Positions 1 to 8,947 of a stretch of DNA of 64,000 nucleotides are shown here, piece by piece. Made by a program: the position numbers and the translations under genes. The stretch is taken from assembly GCF_036250695.1 (NCBI RefSeq), contig NZ_CP109427.1, forward strand, positions 1,860,001 through 1,924,000. Direction: 5' to 3'. The number at the start of each line of letters is the position of its first letter. The stretch's first letter is position 1. Source of the stretch: Streptomyces sp. NBC_01497 (lineage in GTDB: Bacteria > Actinomycetota > Actinomycetes > Streptomycetales > Streptomycetaceae). The notes beneath the pieces are model-generated. The model saw only the letters and a list, made by a program, of their open reading frames with translations. It ran no database searches and was not told the DNA's origin.

Positions 1-1964
1 CCGCAGCGGGGTTCGCCGACGTGCAGAGCAACCTGCACCGCACCGGCGCGAACAACCAGGGCCTGTGCACCTTCTCCACGCCGGCCGGCAGCTGCCCGTG
101 GGGCGCACTCACCGAGCCGCTCGCCAACGTCGCGTTCACGGCGTCCGACCACGTCACGCTGACCGGCAACCGGTTCGTCGACCTCGGCGGTGCGGGGCTG
201 AGCTTCGCCTACGGCGGCTCGTACAACCGCGTCGAGGGCAACGAGTTCACGCAGATCGCGTCGACCGCGATCTTCCTGGGCTGCACCTACGACCCGACAC
301 CCACCACCACGTCCGCGTCGGTGATCAAGGCGGGCTGCACCCCCGATCCGAAGGCGGTCGCCTCGGACCGGGTCGGGAACAACGAGATCCTCGACCACAC
401 CACGGTGGCGGACAACGTGATCCACACGGTGGGCACGGACTACCGCTCGGCCTGTGGCATCACACTGCTGTTCTCCCAGCACACGACGATCACGCACAAC
501 AACCTCTACGACCTGCCGTACACCGGTATCACGGCGGGAGTCATCGAGGGGCACGTCGACGACGCCGACCATCCGCAGAACTCGACCAACATCAACGCCG
601 CCAACACGATCAGCGACAACCTGATCCACGACGTCATGCAGGTGCTCGACGACGGCGGCGCCATCTACATGGAGGGCCACCAGGCCCCGTACGTCCACCA
701 GGCTGACGGAAGCATCGACGCGGCGGCGACCCTCGCGGGCGGCCTGCGGGTCACGGGCAACGTCGTGTACAACGACGGCTCCCGGTTCAACGCCTTCTAT
801 GACGACGCCGGTTCGGAATGGATCAAGATCAGCGGCAACGCCGAGTTCCACCCGCTCGACTCGCTCGGTGCGCAGGGCGGCTGCTCGGCCACCGGCCACT
901 TCTGGGTGAGTGGCAACTACTTCTCCGACGACGCCGGCAGCTACATCTGCAACGCGCCCGTCGACTCGAACGTCAGCGACAACACGAAGGTCCCCGCCTC
1001 CCCCGGCCCCGGGGACATCCCCGACGCGGTGCTGGCCCGGGCCGGCGTCAGGGCCGCCCACCGGTTGCCGGCCAACGGAGCGCTTCCCGAGGCGAGTTAC
1101 ATCTCCGCGCCCACACCGCTCGCCACCGGATCCACGATCGACCAGGTACTGGTCGCCGGGGCGAACCTCTCGGCAAGCACCCCGGTGTACTTCGGCGACC
1201 GGCGCGCGACCCGGCTGCGGCTGCTCTCCTCCGGTTTCCTGACCGCACAGGTCCCGGCCGGCGCCGATGGGACCGATGTCACCGTCGGCACCTACGTGCC
1301 CCGGCCCCTCGTCACCGCTCCCGGCAACGGCGCCACCGGCCTGCCGGACACCTACCCGGTGCGCGGAACCGGGGTGGCCGGTGACACCGTCACGGTCACC
1401 GACGGCACGGGCGGTGCCGGCTGCACGGCGGCCACCGGCAGCGACGGCACCTGGACCTGCACGCTGTCCAGTTCATCCGCCGGCCAGCACACACTGACAG
1501 CCACGCAGTCCGACAGGAGCGGCGCCACCTCGAAGCCGTCGGCAGGCGTCACGGTCTACGTCGGAACACCGCCGGCCACGGCACGCCTCGACGACACCGA
1601 CGCGTCAATCACGTACAGCGGCTGGGACTCCTCGGGAGGCCGTGGTTACGGCGACTACAACGACGACATCCACTACACGCAGAACGACGGCAGCAGCCTG
1701 TCCTGCACCTTCATCGGCACCGGCGTCACGGTGTTCGGCGAGCAGTACACCGACCAGGGCGACATCAGTGTGTCCCTCGACGGCGGAGCTCCCACGGTGG
1801 TCAGCACCGTGCCCGCCGACGGCACCCGGCACACCGACGCCCCCGTCTTCACCGCCCCGCCGCTCACACCGGGAGTCCACACGATCGTGGTGACCAAGGT
1901 GTCGGGCCAGTACGCCACGTTCGACGGCCTCGGGATCGACAACACGGCTCCCCAGCGCTCGTAG
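1..1964 (+). CDS. Secreted right-handed beta-helix protein with C-terminal carbohydrate-binding-like modules (5' partial)
   Basis: The reading frame is already open at base 3, so the N-terminus lies outside the window. The GTG at 21 is internal, not a real start. The first ~330 residues show the irregular Asn/Gly/Asp-rich repeats of parallel beta-helix polysaccharide lyases and hydrolases (short strands such as VTLTGNRF, TISDNLIHDV). A TIG-like segment follows, then a bacterial Ig-like segment around VRGTGVAGDTVTVTDG, and finally a ~120-residue jelly-roll-like module beginning RLDDTDASITYSGW. The protein is probably exported and acts on plant or microbial polysaccharide. Substrate and catalytic residues cannot be assigned from what is visible. 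A hairpin follows the stop. Confidence 0.8.
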   Translation, partial: AAGFADVQSNLHRTGANNQGLCTFSTPAGSCPWGALTEPLANVAFTASDHVTLTGNRFVDLGGAGLSFAYGGSYNRVEGNEFTQIASTAIFLGCTYDPTPTTTSASVIKAGCTPDPKAVASDRVGNNEILDHTTVADNVIHTVGTDYRSACGITLLFSQHTTITHNNLYDLPYTGITAGVIEGHVDDADHPQNSTNINAANTISDNLIHDVMQVLDDGGAIYMEGHQAPYVHQADGSIDAAATLAGGLRVTGNVVYNDGSRFNAFYDDAGSEWIKISGNAEFHPLDSLGAQGGCSATGHFWVSGNYFSDDAGSYICNAPVDSNVSDNTKVPASPGPGDIPDAVLARAGVRAAHRLPANGALPEASYISAPTPLATGSTIDQVLVAGANLSASTPVYFGDRRATRLRLLSSGFLTAQVPAGADGTDVTVGTYVPRPLVTAPGNGATGLPDTYPVRGTGVAGDTVTVTDGTGGAGCTAATGSDGTWTCTLSSSSAGQHTLTATQSDRSGATSKPSAGVTVYVGTPPATARLDDTDASITYSGWDSSGGRGYGDYNDDIHYTQNDGSSLSCTFIGTGVTVFGEQYTDQGDISVSLDGGAPTVVSTVPADGTRHTDAPVFTAPPLTPGVHTIVVTKVSGQYATFDGLGIDNTAPQRS

Positions 1965-1983
1965 GGCCACGCCCCGTCCCGGC

Positions 1984-2024
1984 AGGCGGGGCCCGGACCA
2001 GCACAGCGGTCCGGGCCCCCGCCT
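1984..2024 (+). terminator. Hairpin terminator after the beta-helix gene
   Basis: A 16-bp GC-rich stem (1984-1999 pairing with 2008-2024, one bulged base, 8-nt loop) lies 20 nt after the stop codon. There is no U tract, which is usual for Streptomyces terminators. Confidence 0.65.
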
Positions 2025-2134
2025 GTTCTGCGGACCGGTCCCGGGAGGCCCGCGAAGGGGACATTTTTCTGGACTTGCAGGTCCAAAAACTCCGCCGCAT
2101 GCTGGGCCGCACGTCCAGCTCGGAAGGGTTTCCC

Positions 2135-3244
2135 ATGGCACTCGACCACTACTACCTGCTCGGCCGGTCCGGTCTGCGCGTCAGCCGCCTGGCCCTGGGC
2201 ACGATGAACTTCGGCACCGGAGGATTCCACGCCGGATACGGCAAGACGCAGGACGAGGCCCGCCCCATCTTCCGCCGCTACCTCGACGAGGGCGGCAACT
2301 TCATCGACACCGCCGACTTCTACACCGCGGGCGAGAGCGAGACCATCCTCGGCCGCCTCATCGCCGAGGCGAAGGTGCGGGAGCGGGTGGTGCTCACCAC
2401 GAAATTCACCAACAGTGTCGACCCCGGCGACCCGAACGCGGGGGGCAACGGCCGCAAGCACATGATCAGAGCCCTCGACGCGTCCCTGCGGCGGCTGGGC
2501 ACCGACTACGTCGACCTCTTCCTGCTGCACACGTGGGACCGGCTCACCCCGGTGGAGGAGGTCATGCGAACCTTCGACGACCTCGTCAAGGCGGGCAAGA
2601 TCCGTTACGCGGGCCTCTCCGACGTGCCCAGCTGGTACGCCGCGCAGGCCCAGACCTTCGCGGCGGCCCACGCCCTCGCGCCGGTGATCAACCTGCAGTT
2701 GCCGTACTCCCTCACCGAGCGGGCGATCGAGACCGAGCACGTCCCGATGGCCCAGAACCTGGGCCCCGGCATCACCGCGTGGAGCCCCCTGAACAGCGGG
2801 TTCCTCACCGGGAAGTACCGCCACGACGGGCGGGGCCTGACCGGTACGGGCCGGCTCACCGGCGCGGGGGCGCCCCCGCTGTCCTGGACGGACCGGCAGT
2901 GGCAGGTACTGGGGCCCCTCGAAAAGGCGGCGGGCGAACTGGGCGTGACGATGGCCCAGGTCGCGATCAACTGGGTCGCCACCCGGCCCGGCATCGCCTC
3001 GGCGATCCTCGGCGCGAGCAGTGCCGACCAGCTCGGGGCCGGTATGGCCGCGCTCGATTTCGAACTGCCCCCGGAAGTACGGGCTTCCCTCGACGCGGCG
3101 AGCGAGCTGCCTCCCGAGTCGGTGTACCGGATGTTCACCCCCGCGTACCAGAGCTGGCTCGTCAACACCGGTGCCAAGGTCGGCGACAAACCGGCCGGCT
3201 ACCACCCCGGCGTGCGCAACTGGGTCCCGGAGCCCGCCGAGTAG
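2135..3244 (+). CDS. Aldo/keto reductase
   Basis: A 369-residue NADPH-dependent aldo/keto reductase of the large AKR family. It opens with the typical YYLLGRSGLRVSRLALG strand and shows the catalytic Asp and Tyr in FIDTADFYTAG, the Lys in LTTKFT and the His in LLLHTWD. The C-terminal half carries the NADP-binding GIASAILGASS segment. I start it at ATG 2135, preceded by GGAAGG at 2122-2127, not at the upstream in-frame codon at 2075. It is monocistronic, with a hairpin upstream and a methyltransferase downstream on the same strand. The substrate is unknown. Confidence 0.93.
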   Translation: MALDHYYLLGRSGLRVSRLALGTMNFGTGGFHAGYGKTQDEARPIFRRYLDEGGNFIDTADFYTAGESETILGRLIAEAKVRERVVLTTKFTNSVDPGDPNAGGNGRKHMIRALDASLRRLGTDYVDLFLLHTWDRLTPVEEVMRTFDDLVKAGKIRYAGLSDVPSWYAAQAQTFAAAHALAPVINLQLPYSLTERAIETEHVPMAQNLGPGITAWSPLNSGFLTGKYRHDGRGLTGTGRLTGAGAPPLSWTDRQWQVLGPLEKAAGELGVTMAQVAINWVATRPGIASAILGASSADQLGAGMAALDFELPPEVRASLDAASELPPESVYRMFTPAYQSWLVNTGAKVGDKPAGYHPGVRNWVPEPAE

Positions 3245-3477
3245 CACGGGAACCCGACAGCAGGGCGGCGCGTGGGGTCACCACCGCTTCGGTGAGCGCC
3301 ACTTGGCGCCGTCACGGCCCACCCGAGGGGTGGTACGGCGTTCCCCGCCCGCTCGGGGCGGGGCGAACGGGAGCGGGGCCGGCGGGCCGAGCGGCCCGGT
3401 CGAACAGGAGCCGGGCCGACGGGGCGAGCCCAAAAAAATCCCGGTCCTCGCGACCGTCCCCGGGGTACCCTCCGCCG

Positions 3478-4233
3478 GTGACCGACGACGACGGGTACTT
3501 CGGAGAACGGGTGGCGGGGCGGTACGACGAGTCCTCGGGTGCGGAGTTCCAGCCGGAGGTCATCGAGCGGACGGTGGACGTCCTGGCGGAGTTCGCCGGC
3601 GGCGGGCGGGCGCTGGAGCTGGGGATCGGTACGGGACGCATCGCGCTGCCCCTCGCACGCCGGGGCGTGCCGGTCCACGGCATCGACCTGTCCCGCGCGA
3701 TGGTCGCCCGTATGCGCGCGCACGAGGGGAGTGCGGGGATCGGTGTGTCGATCGGCGACTTCGCGACCACGACGGTGGACACGGAGCGGGAGGGGCCCTT
3801 CTCCGTCGCCTATCTGGTCTTCAACACCATCATGAACCTGACCCGTCAGGAAGCGCAGGTCGCCTGCTTCCGCAACGTCGCCCGGCACCTGGCTCCCGGC
3901 GGCGTCTTCGTCATCGAGGTGATGGTTCCGGAGCTGCGCAGGATTCCGGCCGGGCAGAACATCGTCCCGTTCCTGACGGGTCCGAACGGGTGGGCCTACA
4001 CCGTCTACGACACGGTCACCCAGGACGCGACCTGCCACTACATCGACATCGCACCGGACGGCCGCGGTACGGCGCACGCGACCCCGTTCCGCTACGTCTG
4101 GCCGTCCGAACTCGACCTGATGGCGCAGCTCGCGGGCCTGCGCCTGCGCCATCGCTGGGGCGGCTGGGCGCGCGAGCCGTTCACCCAGGACAGCGTGCGG
4201 CACGTCTCCGTCTGGGAGAAGCCGACCGGCTGA
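3478..4233 (+). CDS. Class I SAM-dependent methyltransferase
   Basis: A 251-residue small-molecule methyltransferase. The SAM-binding motif I is ALELGIGTGRIALPLA, followed by the acidic residue in VHGIDLS, motif II-like VAYLVFNTIMNL, and a post-motif strand GGVFVIEV. I use GTG 3478. There is no Shine-Dalgarno sequence, but a TACCCT box at 3467-3472 sits the right distance upstream for a leaderless transcript. The start codon therefore rests on this promoter geometry and on the length typical of the family. The acceptor substrate is unknown. It is convergent with the F420-reductase-like gene downstream. Confidence 0.9.
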   Translation: MTDDDGYFGERVAGRYDESSGAEFQPEVIERTVDVLAEFAGGGRALELGIGTGRIALPLARRGVPVHGIDLSRAMVARMRAHEGSAGIGVSIGDFATTTVDTEREGPFSVAYLVFNTIMNLTRQEAQVACFRNVARHLAPGGVFVIEVMVPELRRIPAGQNIVPFLTGPNGWAYTVYDTVTQDATCHYIDIAPDGRGTAHATPFRYVWPSELDLMAQLAGLRLRHRWGGWAREPFTQDSVRHVSVWEKPTG

Positions 4234-4285
4234 CGGCACACGGAACGCGGACCGGAGCACCGCAGGGCGGCGGCCCGGCGGCCGG

Positions 4286-4369
4286 AGCCGACTCCCGTAC
4301 GACGCGGCCCAGCGGCCCAAGCCGACTCCCGTACGACGCGGCCCGGCGGCCCAAGCCGTTCTCCCGTAC
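4286..4369. repeat. 34-bp direct repeat between convergent genes
   Basis: Two nearly identical 34-bp units start at 4286 and 4320, with a partial third from 4354. Each begins with AGCCGACTCCCGTACGACGC. They sit in the short gap between two convergent genes and have no coding sense of their own. Confidence 0.7.
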
Positions 4370-4383
4370 CGCGAACGGCCTCT

Positions 4384-5064
4384 TCAGCGGGCTGCGGCGC
4401 GGACCTCGGCGAGACGCAGGCCGGCGGCCGAGGAGGGGAAGCGGTCCAGCATCGCGCGAATCCCGGTGGCGTCGGTGTTGGCGCCGAACAGTTCGGCGCC
4501 GGGCTGCATACGGACGCCCTCGGCGAGCGGTCCTGCGACGACCGGGTCGAAGCCGAGGGCGTCGACGAGGGCCGCGACCGACGCGATGTCGGCCTCGCCG
4601 TCCCCCGCGAGCGCGATCGCCTTGCGCCCGGGGGTGCCTGCCGGGCGGGCCCCCTCCTCCAGGTCGTGGTAACCCATGTGGTTGAACGCCTTGACGACGC
4701 GCGAGCGCGGCAGGGAGGCCCGCACGATCTCGCTGGAGGACGTACGCGGATCGGTGAGGTCGTCCCGGATCCCGTCGACCTCCCACCAGTAGTTCATGGC
4801 GTCGATCACCAGCTTGCCGCCCAGGGCCGCCACGGGCAGGGACCGGTACCTGCCGAGCGGCAGGGCCAGCACGACGACGTCGGCCCGTTCCGCCGCCTCG
4901 GCCGCGGTGACCGCGACGGCCCCGGGCGTCACGACCTCCACGATGAGTTCGATCTTCGAGGGGCTGCCGGAACCGGCGATCAGGACGTCATGGCCCGCCG
5001 CGACGGCGAGCCGGGCGAGTACGGTGCCGACCTTGCCCGCGCCGAGGATGCCGAGGGTGGCCAT
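4384..5064 (-). CDS. NADPH-dependent F420 reductase-like (NAD-binding) protein
   Basis: A 226-residue Rossmann protein with N-terminal dinucleotide motif [17 protein letters not shown] and the following SGSPSK basic/serine segment that favours NADPH. It then has [13 protein letters not shown] and [12 protein letters not shown], which match the F420:NADP oxidoreductase family (Npd/Fno-type). It starts 3 bp after the stop of the upstream flavin-dependent oxidoreductase gene, so the two form an operon. A likely role is supplying or using reduced deazaflavin or a related cofactor for its partner. The MarR gene across the divergent promoter probably controls both. Confidence 0.88.
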   Translation of the reverse strand: MATLGILGAGKVGTVLARLAVAAGHDVLIAGSGSPSKIELIVEVVTPGAVAVTAAEAAERADVVVLALPLGRYRSLPVAALGGKLVIDAMNYWWEVDGIRDDLTDPRTSSSEIVRASLPRSRVVKAFNHMGYHDLEEGARPAGTPGRKAIALAGDGEADIASVAALVDALGFDPVVAGPLAEGVRMQPGAELFGANTDATGIRAMLDRFPSSAAGLRLAEVRAAAR

Positions 5065-5067
5065 GGC

Positions 5068-6096
5068 TCAGCCCGCCAGGATGTCGCGGACCATCGGCGC
5101 CACCTTCGCGCCGAACAGCTCGACGGCCCGCATCCGGGCCGACCGCGGCTGGGCTCCGGCGCTGTAGATCATGTCGAAGCGACCGACACCGAGCGTCCTG
5201 ACCGCATCGGCGATCTTGCGGGCGACGGTCTCCGGTGCCCCGATGTACATGGAGCCGCCCTCCACCTCGGTGTCGAACTCCTCGCGGCGCAGGGGCGGCC
5301 AGCCGCGCAGCGCGCCGATCCGGTCCCGCATGACCTTGTAGGGCGCGTAGAACAGTTCCTTGGCCTCCTCGTCGGTGTCCGCGACGAACCCGGGCGAGTG
5401 CATCCCGACGGGGTGCGCGAGCGTGCCGAACTGCTCGGAGGCCCGTCGGTAGAGGTCGATGTACGGCAGGAAGCGCGCGGGAGAGCCGCCGATGATCGCG
5501 AGCATGAGGGGCAGCCCGTGACGTGCGGTGCGCACGACCGACTGCGGGGAGCCGCCGACGCCGACCCAGGTGTCCAGGCGGCCGGACTCGGTCTTCGGGA
5601 ACACGTCGGCGTCCTCCAGCGCGGCGCGGGTGGTGCCGCTCCAGGTGACCGGCTTCTCGTCGAGCAGCCGCACGAAGAGGTCGAGCTTCTCCTCGAACAG
5701 GACGTCGTAGTCGCTCATGTCATAGCCGAACAGCGGGAAGGACTCGGTGAACGAGCCCCGGCCGAGGATCGTCTGGGCGCGGCCGCCGGAGAGCGCGTCC
5801 ACGGTCGCGAACCGCTGGAAGACGCGGACGGGGTCGTCGGAGCTGAGTACGGTGACACCGGATGCGAGCTTGATGCGCGAGGTTTTGGCGGCTATCGCGG
5901 CCAGGACCGTCTCCGGCGCGGAGATCGAGTACTCGGGGCGGTGGTGCTCACCGAGTGCGATGACATCGACACCGAGCTCGTCGGCGAGCACCGCCTCGTC
6001 GACGACCTGCCGGATCGCAGCGGCGTGGGATACGGGGCGCCCGGATTCCTCCGGGACGTCGCCGAAGGTGTCGAGGCCGAGTACGAGGTCGGTCAT
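5068..6096 (-). CDS. LLM-class (luciferase-like) flavin-dependent oxidoreductase
   Basis: A 342-residue TIM-barrel monooxygenase/reductase of the bacterial luciferase family, binding FMN or F420. Typical family features are the N-terminal LGLDTFGDV strand, ADELGVDVIALGEHH, the hydrophobic LASGVTVLSSDDPVRVF segment, GRGSF, and WVGVGGSPQSVVRTA. It is the first gene of a two-gene operon with the NADPH-F420-reductase-like gene and is read divergently from a MarR regulator. The shared promoter region carries two matching palindromes. The substrate is unknown; xenobiotic or small-aromatic oxidation is a typical role for such pairs. Confidence 0.92.
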   Translation of the reverse strand: MTDLVLGLDTFGDVPEESGRPVSHAAAIRQVVDEAVLADELGVDVIALGEHHRPEYSISAPETVLAAIAAKTSRIKLASGVTVLSSDDPVRVFQRFATVDALSGGRAQTILGRGSFTESFPLFGYDMSDYDVLFEEKLDLFVRLLDEKPVTWSGTTRAALEDADVFPKTESGRLDTWVGVGGSPQSVVRTARHGLPLMLAIIGGSPARFLPYIDLYRRASEQFGTLAHPVGMHSPGFVADTDEEAKELFYAPYKVMRDRIGALRGWPPLRREEFDTEVEGGSMYIGAPETVARKIADAVRTLGVGRFDMIYSAGAQPRSARMRAVELFGAKVAPMVRDILAG

Positions 6097-6118
6097 GGGT
6101 ACTGCCCTCCTCCAGTGA

Positions 6119-6158
6119 TTGACGTGTCAAGTATTACTCCATATAATTGAGACGTCAA
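6119..6158 (+). promoter_or_regulatory. Divergent sigma-70-type promoter with two MarR-type operators
   Basis: TTGACG at 6119-6124 and TATAAT at 6142-6147 with a 17-bp spacer form a near-consensus housekeeping promoter toward the MarR gene, rare in GC-rich DNA. Two 12-bp palindromes, TTGACGTGTCAA (6119-6130) and TTGAGACGTCAA (6147-6158), start 28 bp apart. The first covers the -35, the second abuts the -10. Read on the minus strand, TTGACG at 6158-6153 is also a -35 for the oxidoreductase operon, so one repressor could close both promoters. Confidence 0.85.
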
Positions 6159-6176
6159 CCATGGGAGGCGCAGGTC

Positions 6177-6680
6177 ATGACCGGGTCACGGAAACTGCCC
6201 ACGCGCGAGGAACTGCGCATCTGGCGGGACTTCATCGAAACCACCGACGCACTGCGCACCACGCTCACATCCCGGCTGAACGGCGACACCGGCCTCTCCC
6301 AGGGGGACTACGCCGTGCTCCTCGCGCTGAGTGAGGCGCAGGACACGAGGCTCCGCTCCTCCGAGCTGGCGACGGCGATCCGCTGGGAGCGCAGCCGCCT
6401 CTCCCACCACCTCGGCCGCATGGAACGCCGGGGCCTGATCCGCCGCGAGGAATGCGTCACCGACAACAGGGGCGCGCACATCGTCCTGGAGCCCAGCGGC
6501 GCGGAGGCCTTCCGGGCGGCCACCTACCCGCATCTCCGCGCCATCCGCGAGCTCTTCATCGACGCCCTCACCCCGGACCAGCTGACCGCCGCCGGCGACA
6601 TCGCCGCCGCCCTGCGCGACCACCTCGGCCTGCCCCGTCCCGCGGGCCCCGCGAGCGGGTCCGGCGAGGACCGCGACTGA
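6177..6680 (+). CDS. MarR-family transcriptional regulator
   Basis: A 167-residue winged-helix regulator. The core is LSQGDYAVLLALSEA, then the recognition helix region LRSSELATAIRWERSRLSHHLGRMERRGLI and the wing RREECVTDNRGAHIVL, all typical of MarR proteins with a ligand pocket. I choose ATG 6177 because GGGAGG at 6163-6168 is correctly spaced; the upstream in-frame ATG at 6147 overlaps the operator. It is divergent from the LLM oxidoreductase operon and very likely represses it and itself through the two palindromes at 6119-6158. Confidence 0.92.
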   Translation: MTGSRKLPTREELRIWRDFIETTDALRTTLTSRLNGDTGLSQGDYAVLLALSEAQDTRLRSSELATAIRWERSRLSHHLGRMERRGLIRREECVTDNRGAHIVLEPSGAEAFRAATYPHLRAIRELFIDALTPDQLTAAGDIAAALRDHLGLPRPAGPASGSGEDRD

Positions 6681-7232
6681 GGAAGGCCGCGGCCGGACGG
6701 ACGTCCCGGGGCGTAGCTCGGTGTCGTTCCGTGCAGCTCGGTGTCGTTCGGTGTCGTTCGGCACAGCTCCGCGTGGTCCGGTGTCGTTCGGCGTAGGAGG
6801 CATGCGTCGCGGCGTACACGGCGGGCAGCACCCCGCCGGCGCCTCCCCCGGCCCGGTGGCCCGTGACCCGTGGGGCGTACCCGTTCCTGGTACCGGTGGT
6901 CCCAGGACGACGGGGCCACTGGTTGACACCGCAGCTCCCGGCCACCATGGAGGAAACGGCGTGGCGCGACACCCGACGCGCACGAGCGGAACACACACGG
7001 TCCGCGTCGTCGGCGTTCCCGCGGCTCCGCGGCTCCGCACCCGTCGCGCGGCTCGCGAGAGCCCCGCGGCCGGCTGCCCCGGGCGCGCTCGGCTCTGCGA
7101 ACCGGGCCGGGAAGCGACGGAGCGCGGAACACGCGGACACGCCGCGTGCCGGATGGACCAGCGCCGAGCCGTCGTCGCCCCGCTCCCTGGCGGAGCCGGA
7201 CGACCGGCCGGCTGTCGAAAGGAACACACCCC
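6681..7232. other. 552-bp intergenic stretch with short GTGTCGTTCGG repeats
   Basis: No convincing gene is present. From about 6718 to 6795 the motif GTGTCGTTCGG and variants recur about five times in irregular spacing. The remainder is GC-rich without a promoter I can name, although the promoter of the downstream SDR gene must lie in it. Confidence 0.6.
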
Positions 7233-8012
7233 ATGAGCAAGCTCGCACTCGTCACCGGCGCCACCTCGGGAATCGGCAGGGCGTTCGCCGAGCGCCTCGC
7301 GGCCGACGGCTACGACCTGGTGCTCGTCGGCCGCCGGGAGGAGCGGCTGACGGAGTTCGCCGCCGCCCACCCCGGTGTCACAGTCCGCGGCGTCACGGCC
7401 GACCTCGCCACCGACGAGGGCATCGACGCCGTCGCCGGCATCTGCGCGAGTGAGCCGCTGGACCTCCTGGTGAACAACGCCGGTGTCGCCCACTACATGC
7501 CGCTCGACGAACTCCCGGCCGCCAAGGCCCGCGAGCTGGTCACGGTGAAAGTCCTCGCTCCCACCCTGATCACGCGGGCCGCGGTCGCGGGGATGCGGCA
7601 GCGCGAGCGGGGCGCCATCATCAACGTGGCCGGCATGATCGCGTTCAGCGGACCCGCTCCGCACTCCCAGCTGCCCCGCCGCGCCGTCTACGCGGGCAGC
7701 CTGGCCCATCTCGTCGCCATGTCGCAGACCCTCAGCGCCGAACTCGAAGGCACCGGCGTCCAGGTCGAGGTCCTGTGCCCCGGGGTGGTCGCCACCGAGT
7801 TCCACGAGCGCCAGGGCCTCGACATGAGCGTCGTGCCCCGTATGACCGCCGAGGACGTGGTCACCGCCGGTCTGCGGGGACTGGAGCTCGGCGAGGTCGT
7901 CTGCGCCCCGGGGGTGGAGGACGCCGCCCTCCTCGACGCGGTCTTCCGGGCGGACCTCGCGGCGTTCGGCGGCCAGAGCACCGAACTCGCCACCCGCTAC
8001 CAGGCCGGCTGA
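7233..8012 (+). CDS. SDR-family oxidoreductase with altered catalytic motif
   Basis: A 259-residue short-chain dehydrogenase/reductase. The NADP-binding motif TGATSGIGRAFAERLA is intact, as are the LLVNNAGVAHY strand and the VLCPGVVATEF region. The usual YxxxK catalytic pair is not intact: the Tyr lies in AVYAGSLAHL, where the expected Lys is Leu. A few extra residues also separate the serine-containing loop from this Tyr. The protein may be a non-catalytic or unusual SDR. ATG 7233 has GAAAGGA upstream. Tandem repeats follow the stop. Confidence 0.88.
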   Translation: MSKLALVTGATSGIGRAFAERLAADGYDLVLVGRREERLTEFAAAHPGVTVRGVTADLATDEGIDAVAGICASEPLDLLVNNAGVAHYMPLDELPAAKARELVTVKVLAPTLITRAAVAGMRQRERGAIINVAGMIAFSGPAPHSQLPRRAVYAGSLAHLVAMSQTLSAELEGTGVQVEVLCPGVVATEFHERQGLDMSVVPRMTAEDVVTAGLRGLELGEVVCAPGVEDAALLDAVFRADLAAFGGQSTELATRYQAG

Positions 8013-8017
8013 CCCCG

Positions 8018-8220
8018 CTCACCGGGGTCGCGAGGTCCGGGGCTGCGAGGTCCCGGGGTCGCGAGGTCCCGGGGTCGCGAGGTCCCGGAGCTGCGAGGTC
8101 CCGGGGTCGCGAGGTCCCGGGAGCTGCGGAGGCTCGGGGGCTCCGAGGTCCCGGTGATGCGGAGGCTCGGCCCGCACGGAGGGTCGGGGGCCCGGAGAGT
8201 CGGGGGCCCGGAGGGTCGGG
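8018..8220. repeat. Degenerate tandem repeats after the SDR gene
   Basis: Imperfect units of about 17 bp built on GGTCGCGAGGTCCCGG run from 8018 to about 8120. They decay into GGGGGCCCGGAG-type units up to about 8220. They are too irregular and short-period for CRISPR. Confidence 0.65.
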
Positions 8221-8390
8221 TTACCGGGTGGCCCGGAGAGCGCTCCCCTCCCCCGCGCTTGGTGACGGACCATCAAACGCGTTCAGAAGTCGGACAGTTG
8301 GCCCGTCCGGTACGGACATCCCTCGCCATGCCCTCCTCGTTCCGCCCCCCGGCCCGGCCGCTCCCCTGATCGGGCCGCCCGCGTCGGTCG

Positions 8391-8759
8391 TCAGGCGCCC
8401 ATGCCGCGCAGGGTCTGCTGAAGGCCGGAGCCGATACGGTCCATCGTCGCCGTGTAGGCCTCCGGCATGTCGACGTCGAGCCGGTCCGCGAGGACGAAGA
8501 CCCACCACAGACATTCGGCCAGTTTGTGTCGCAGCTCGGCGGCCACGTCACCGTCGATGCCCCAGGTGCGCTCGGCGGCGAGCACCAGGCGCCCGACGTA
8601 GGCGGCATCGTTGGTGAAGCCGAGCGCGAGCTCCGGCAGGGTCCATGTCCTGCCGAGGACGCGCTGTTCGATCTGCTCGTACTGGGCTCGGACCTTCAAC
8701 GCCCTGTCGTCGGCCTCGGCAAGTCCGGCCTTGTCATCGCGGTCCGGTGTCTCGTTCAT
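8391..8759 (-). CDS. MazG-like (all-alpha NTP pyrophosphohydrolase fold) protein
   Basis: A 122-residue helical protein. The segment ELRHKLAECLWWVFVLADRL followed by DVDMPEAYTATMDRI has the helix-pair pattern of MazG-like nucleotide pyrophosphohydrolases. In that family acidic residues on two helices bind Mg2+ and the C-terminal helix follows a short Asp-Met/Leu turn. Not every canonical acidic position is present, so activity is uncertain. It may be a house-cleaning enzyme for aberrant dNTPs. ATG at 8759. It is followed by repeats and precedes the DNA-repair pair on the same strand. Confidence 0.65.
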   Translation of the reverse strand: MNETPDRDDKAGLAEADDRALKVRAQYEQIEQRVLGRTWTLPELALGFTNDAAYVGRLVLAAERTWGIDGDVAAELRHKLAECLWWVFVLADRLDVDMPEAYTATMDRIGSGLQQTLRGMGA

Positions 8760-8947
8760 CTACGTCCTCTCATACGGTCGCGCCGCTCTCCAAGACACTG
8801 GAGGCGTCTGCGGGCTGTCTCGGTCCTGGCCCGGCTCGTGGTGTCGGGAGCGTCGGCCGGCGGCTGATGTTCATCGGGCAGTGTCTTCACCGACCGGGAA
8901 CGGGGGCTCGGCGGTGTGGTGGAGCGCCACGCTTCCCGTGCTCCGCG

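Noticed and set aside
2533..4233. A 566-codon plus-strand ORF spanning the aldo/keto reductase and methyltransferase
   Set aside because: The first two thirds are an Arg/Pro/Gly-rich shadow frame of the reductase gene; only the part from 3478 has family motifs.
6186..7805. Long minus-strand ORF opposite the MarR and SDR genes
   Set aside because: It is a shadow frame created by high third-position GC; no domain and no ribosome site.
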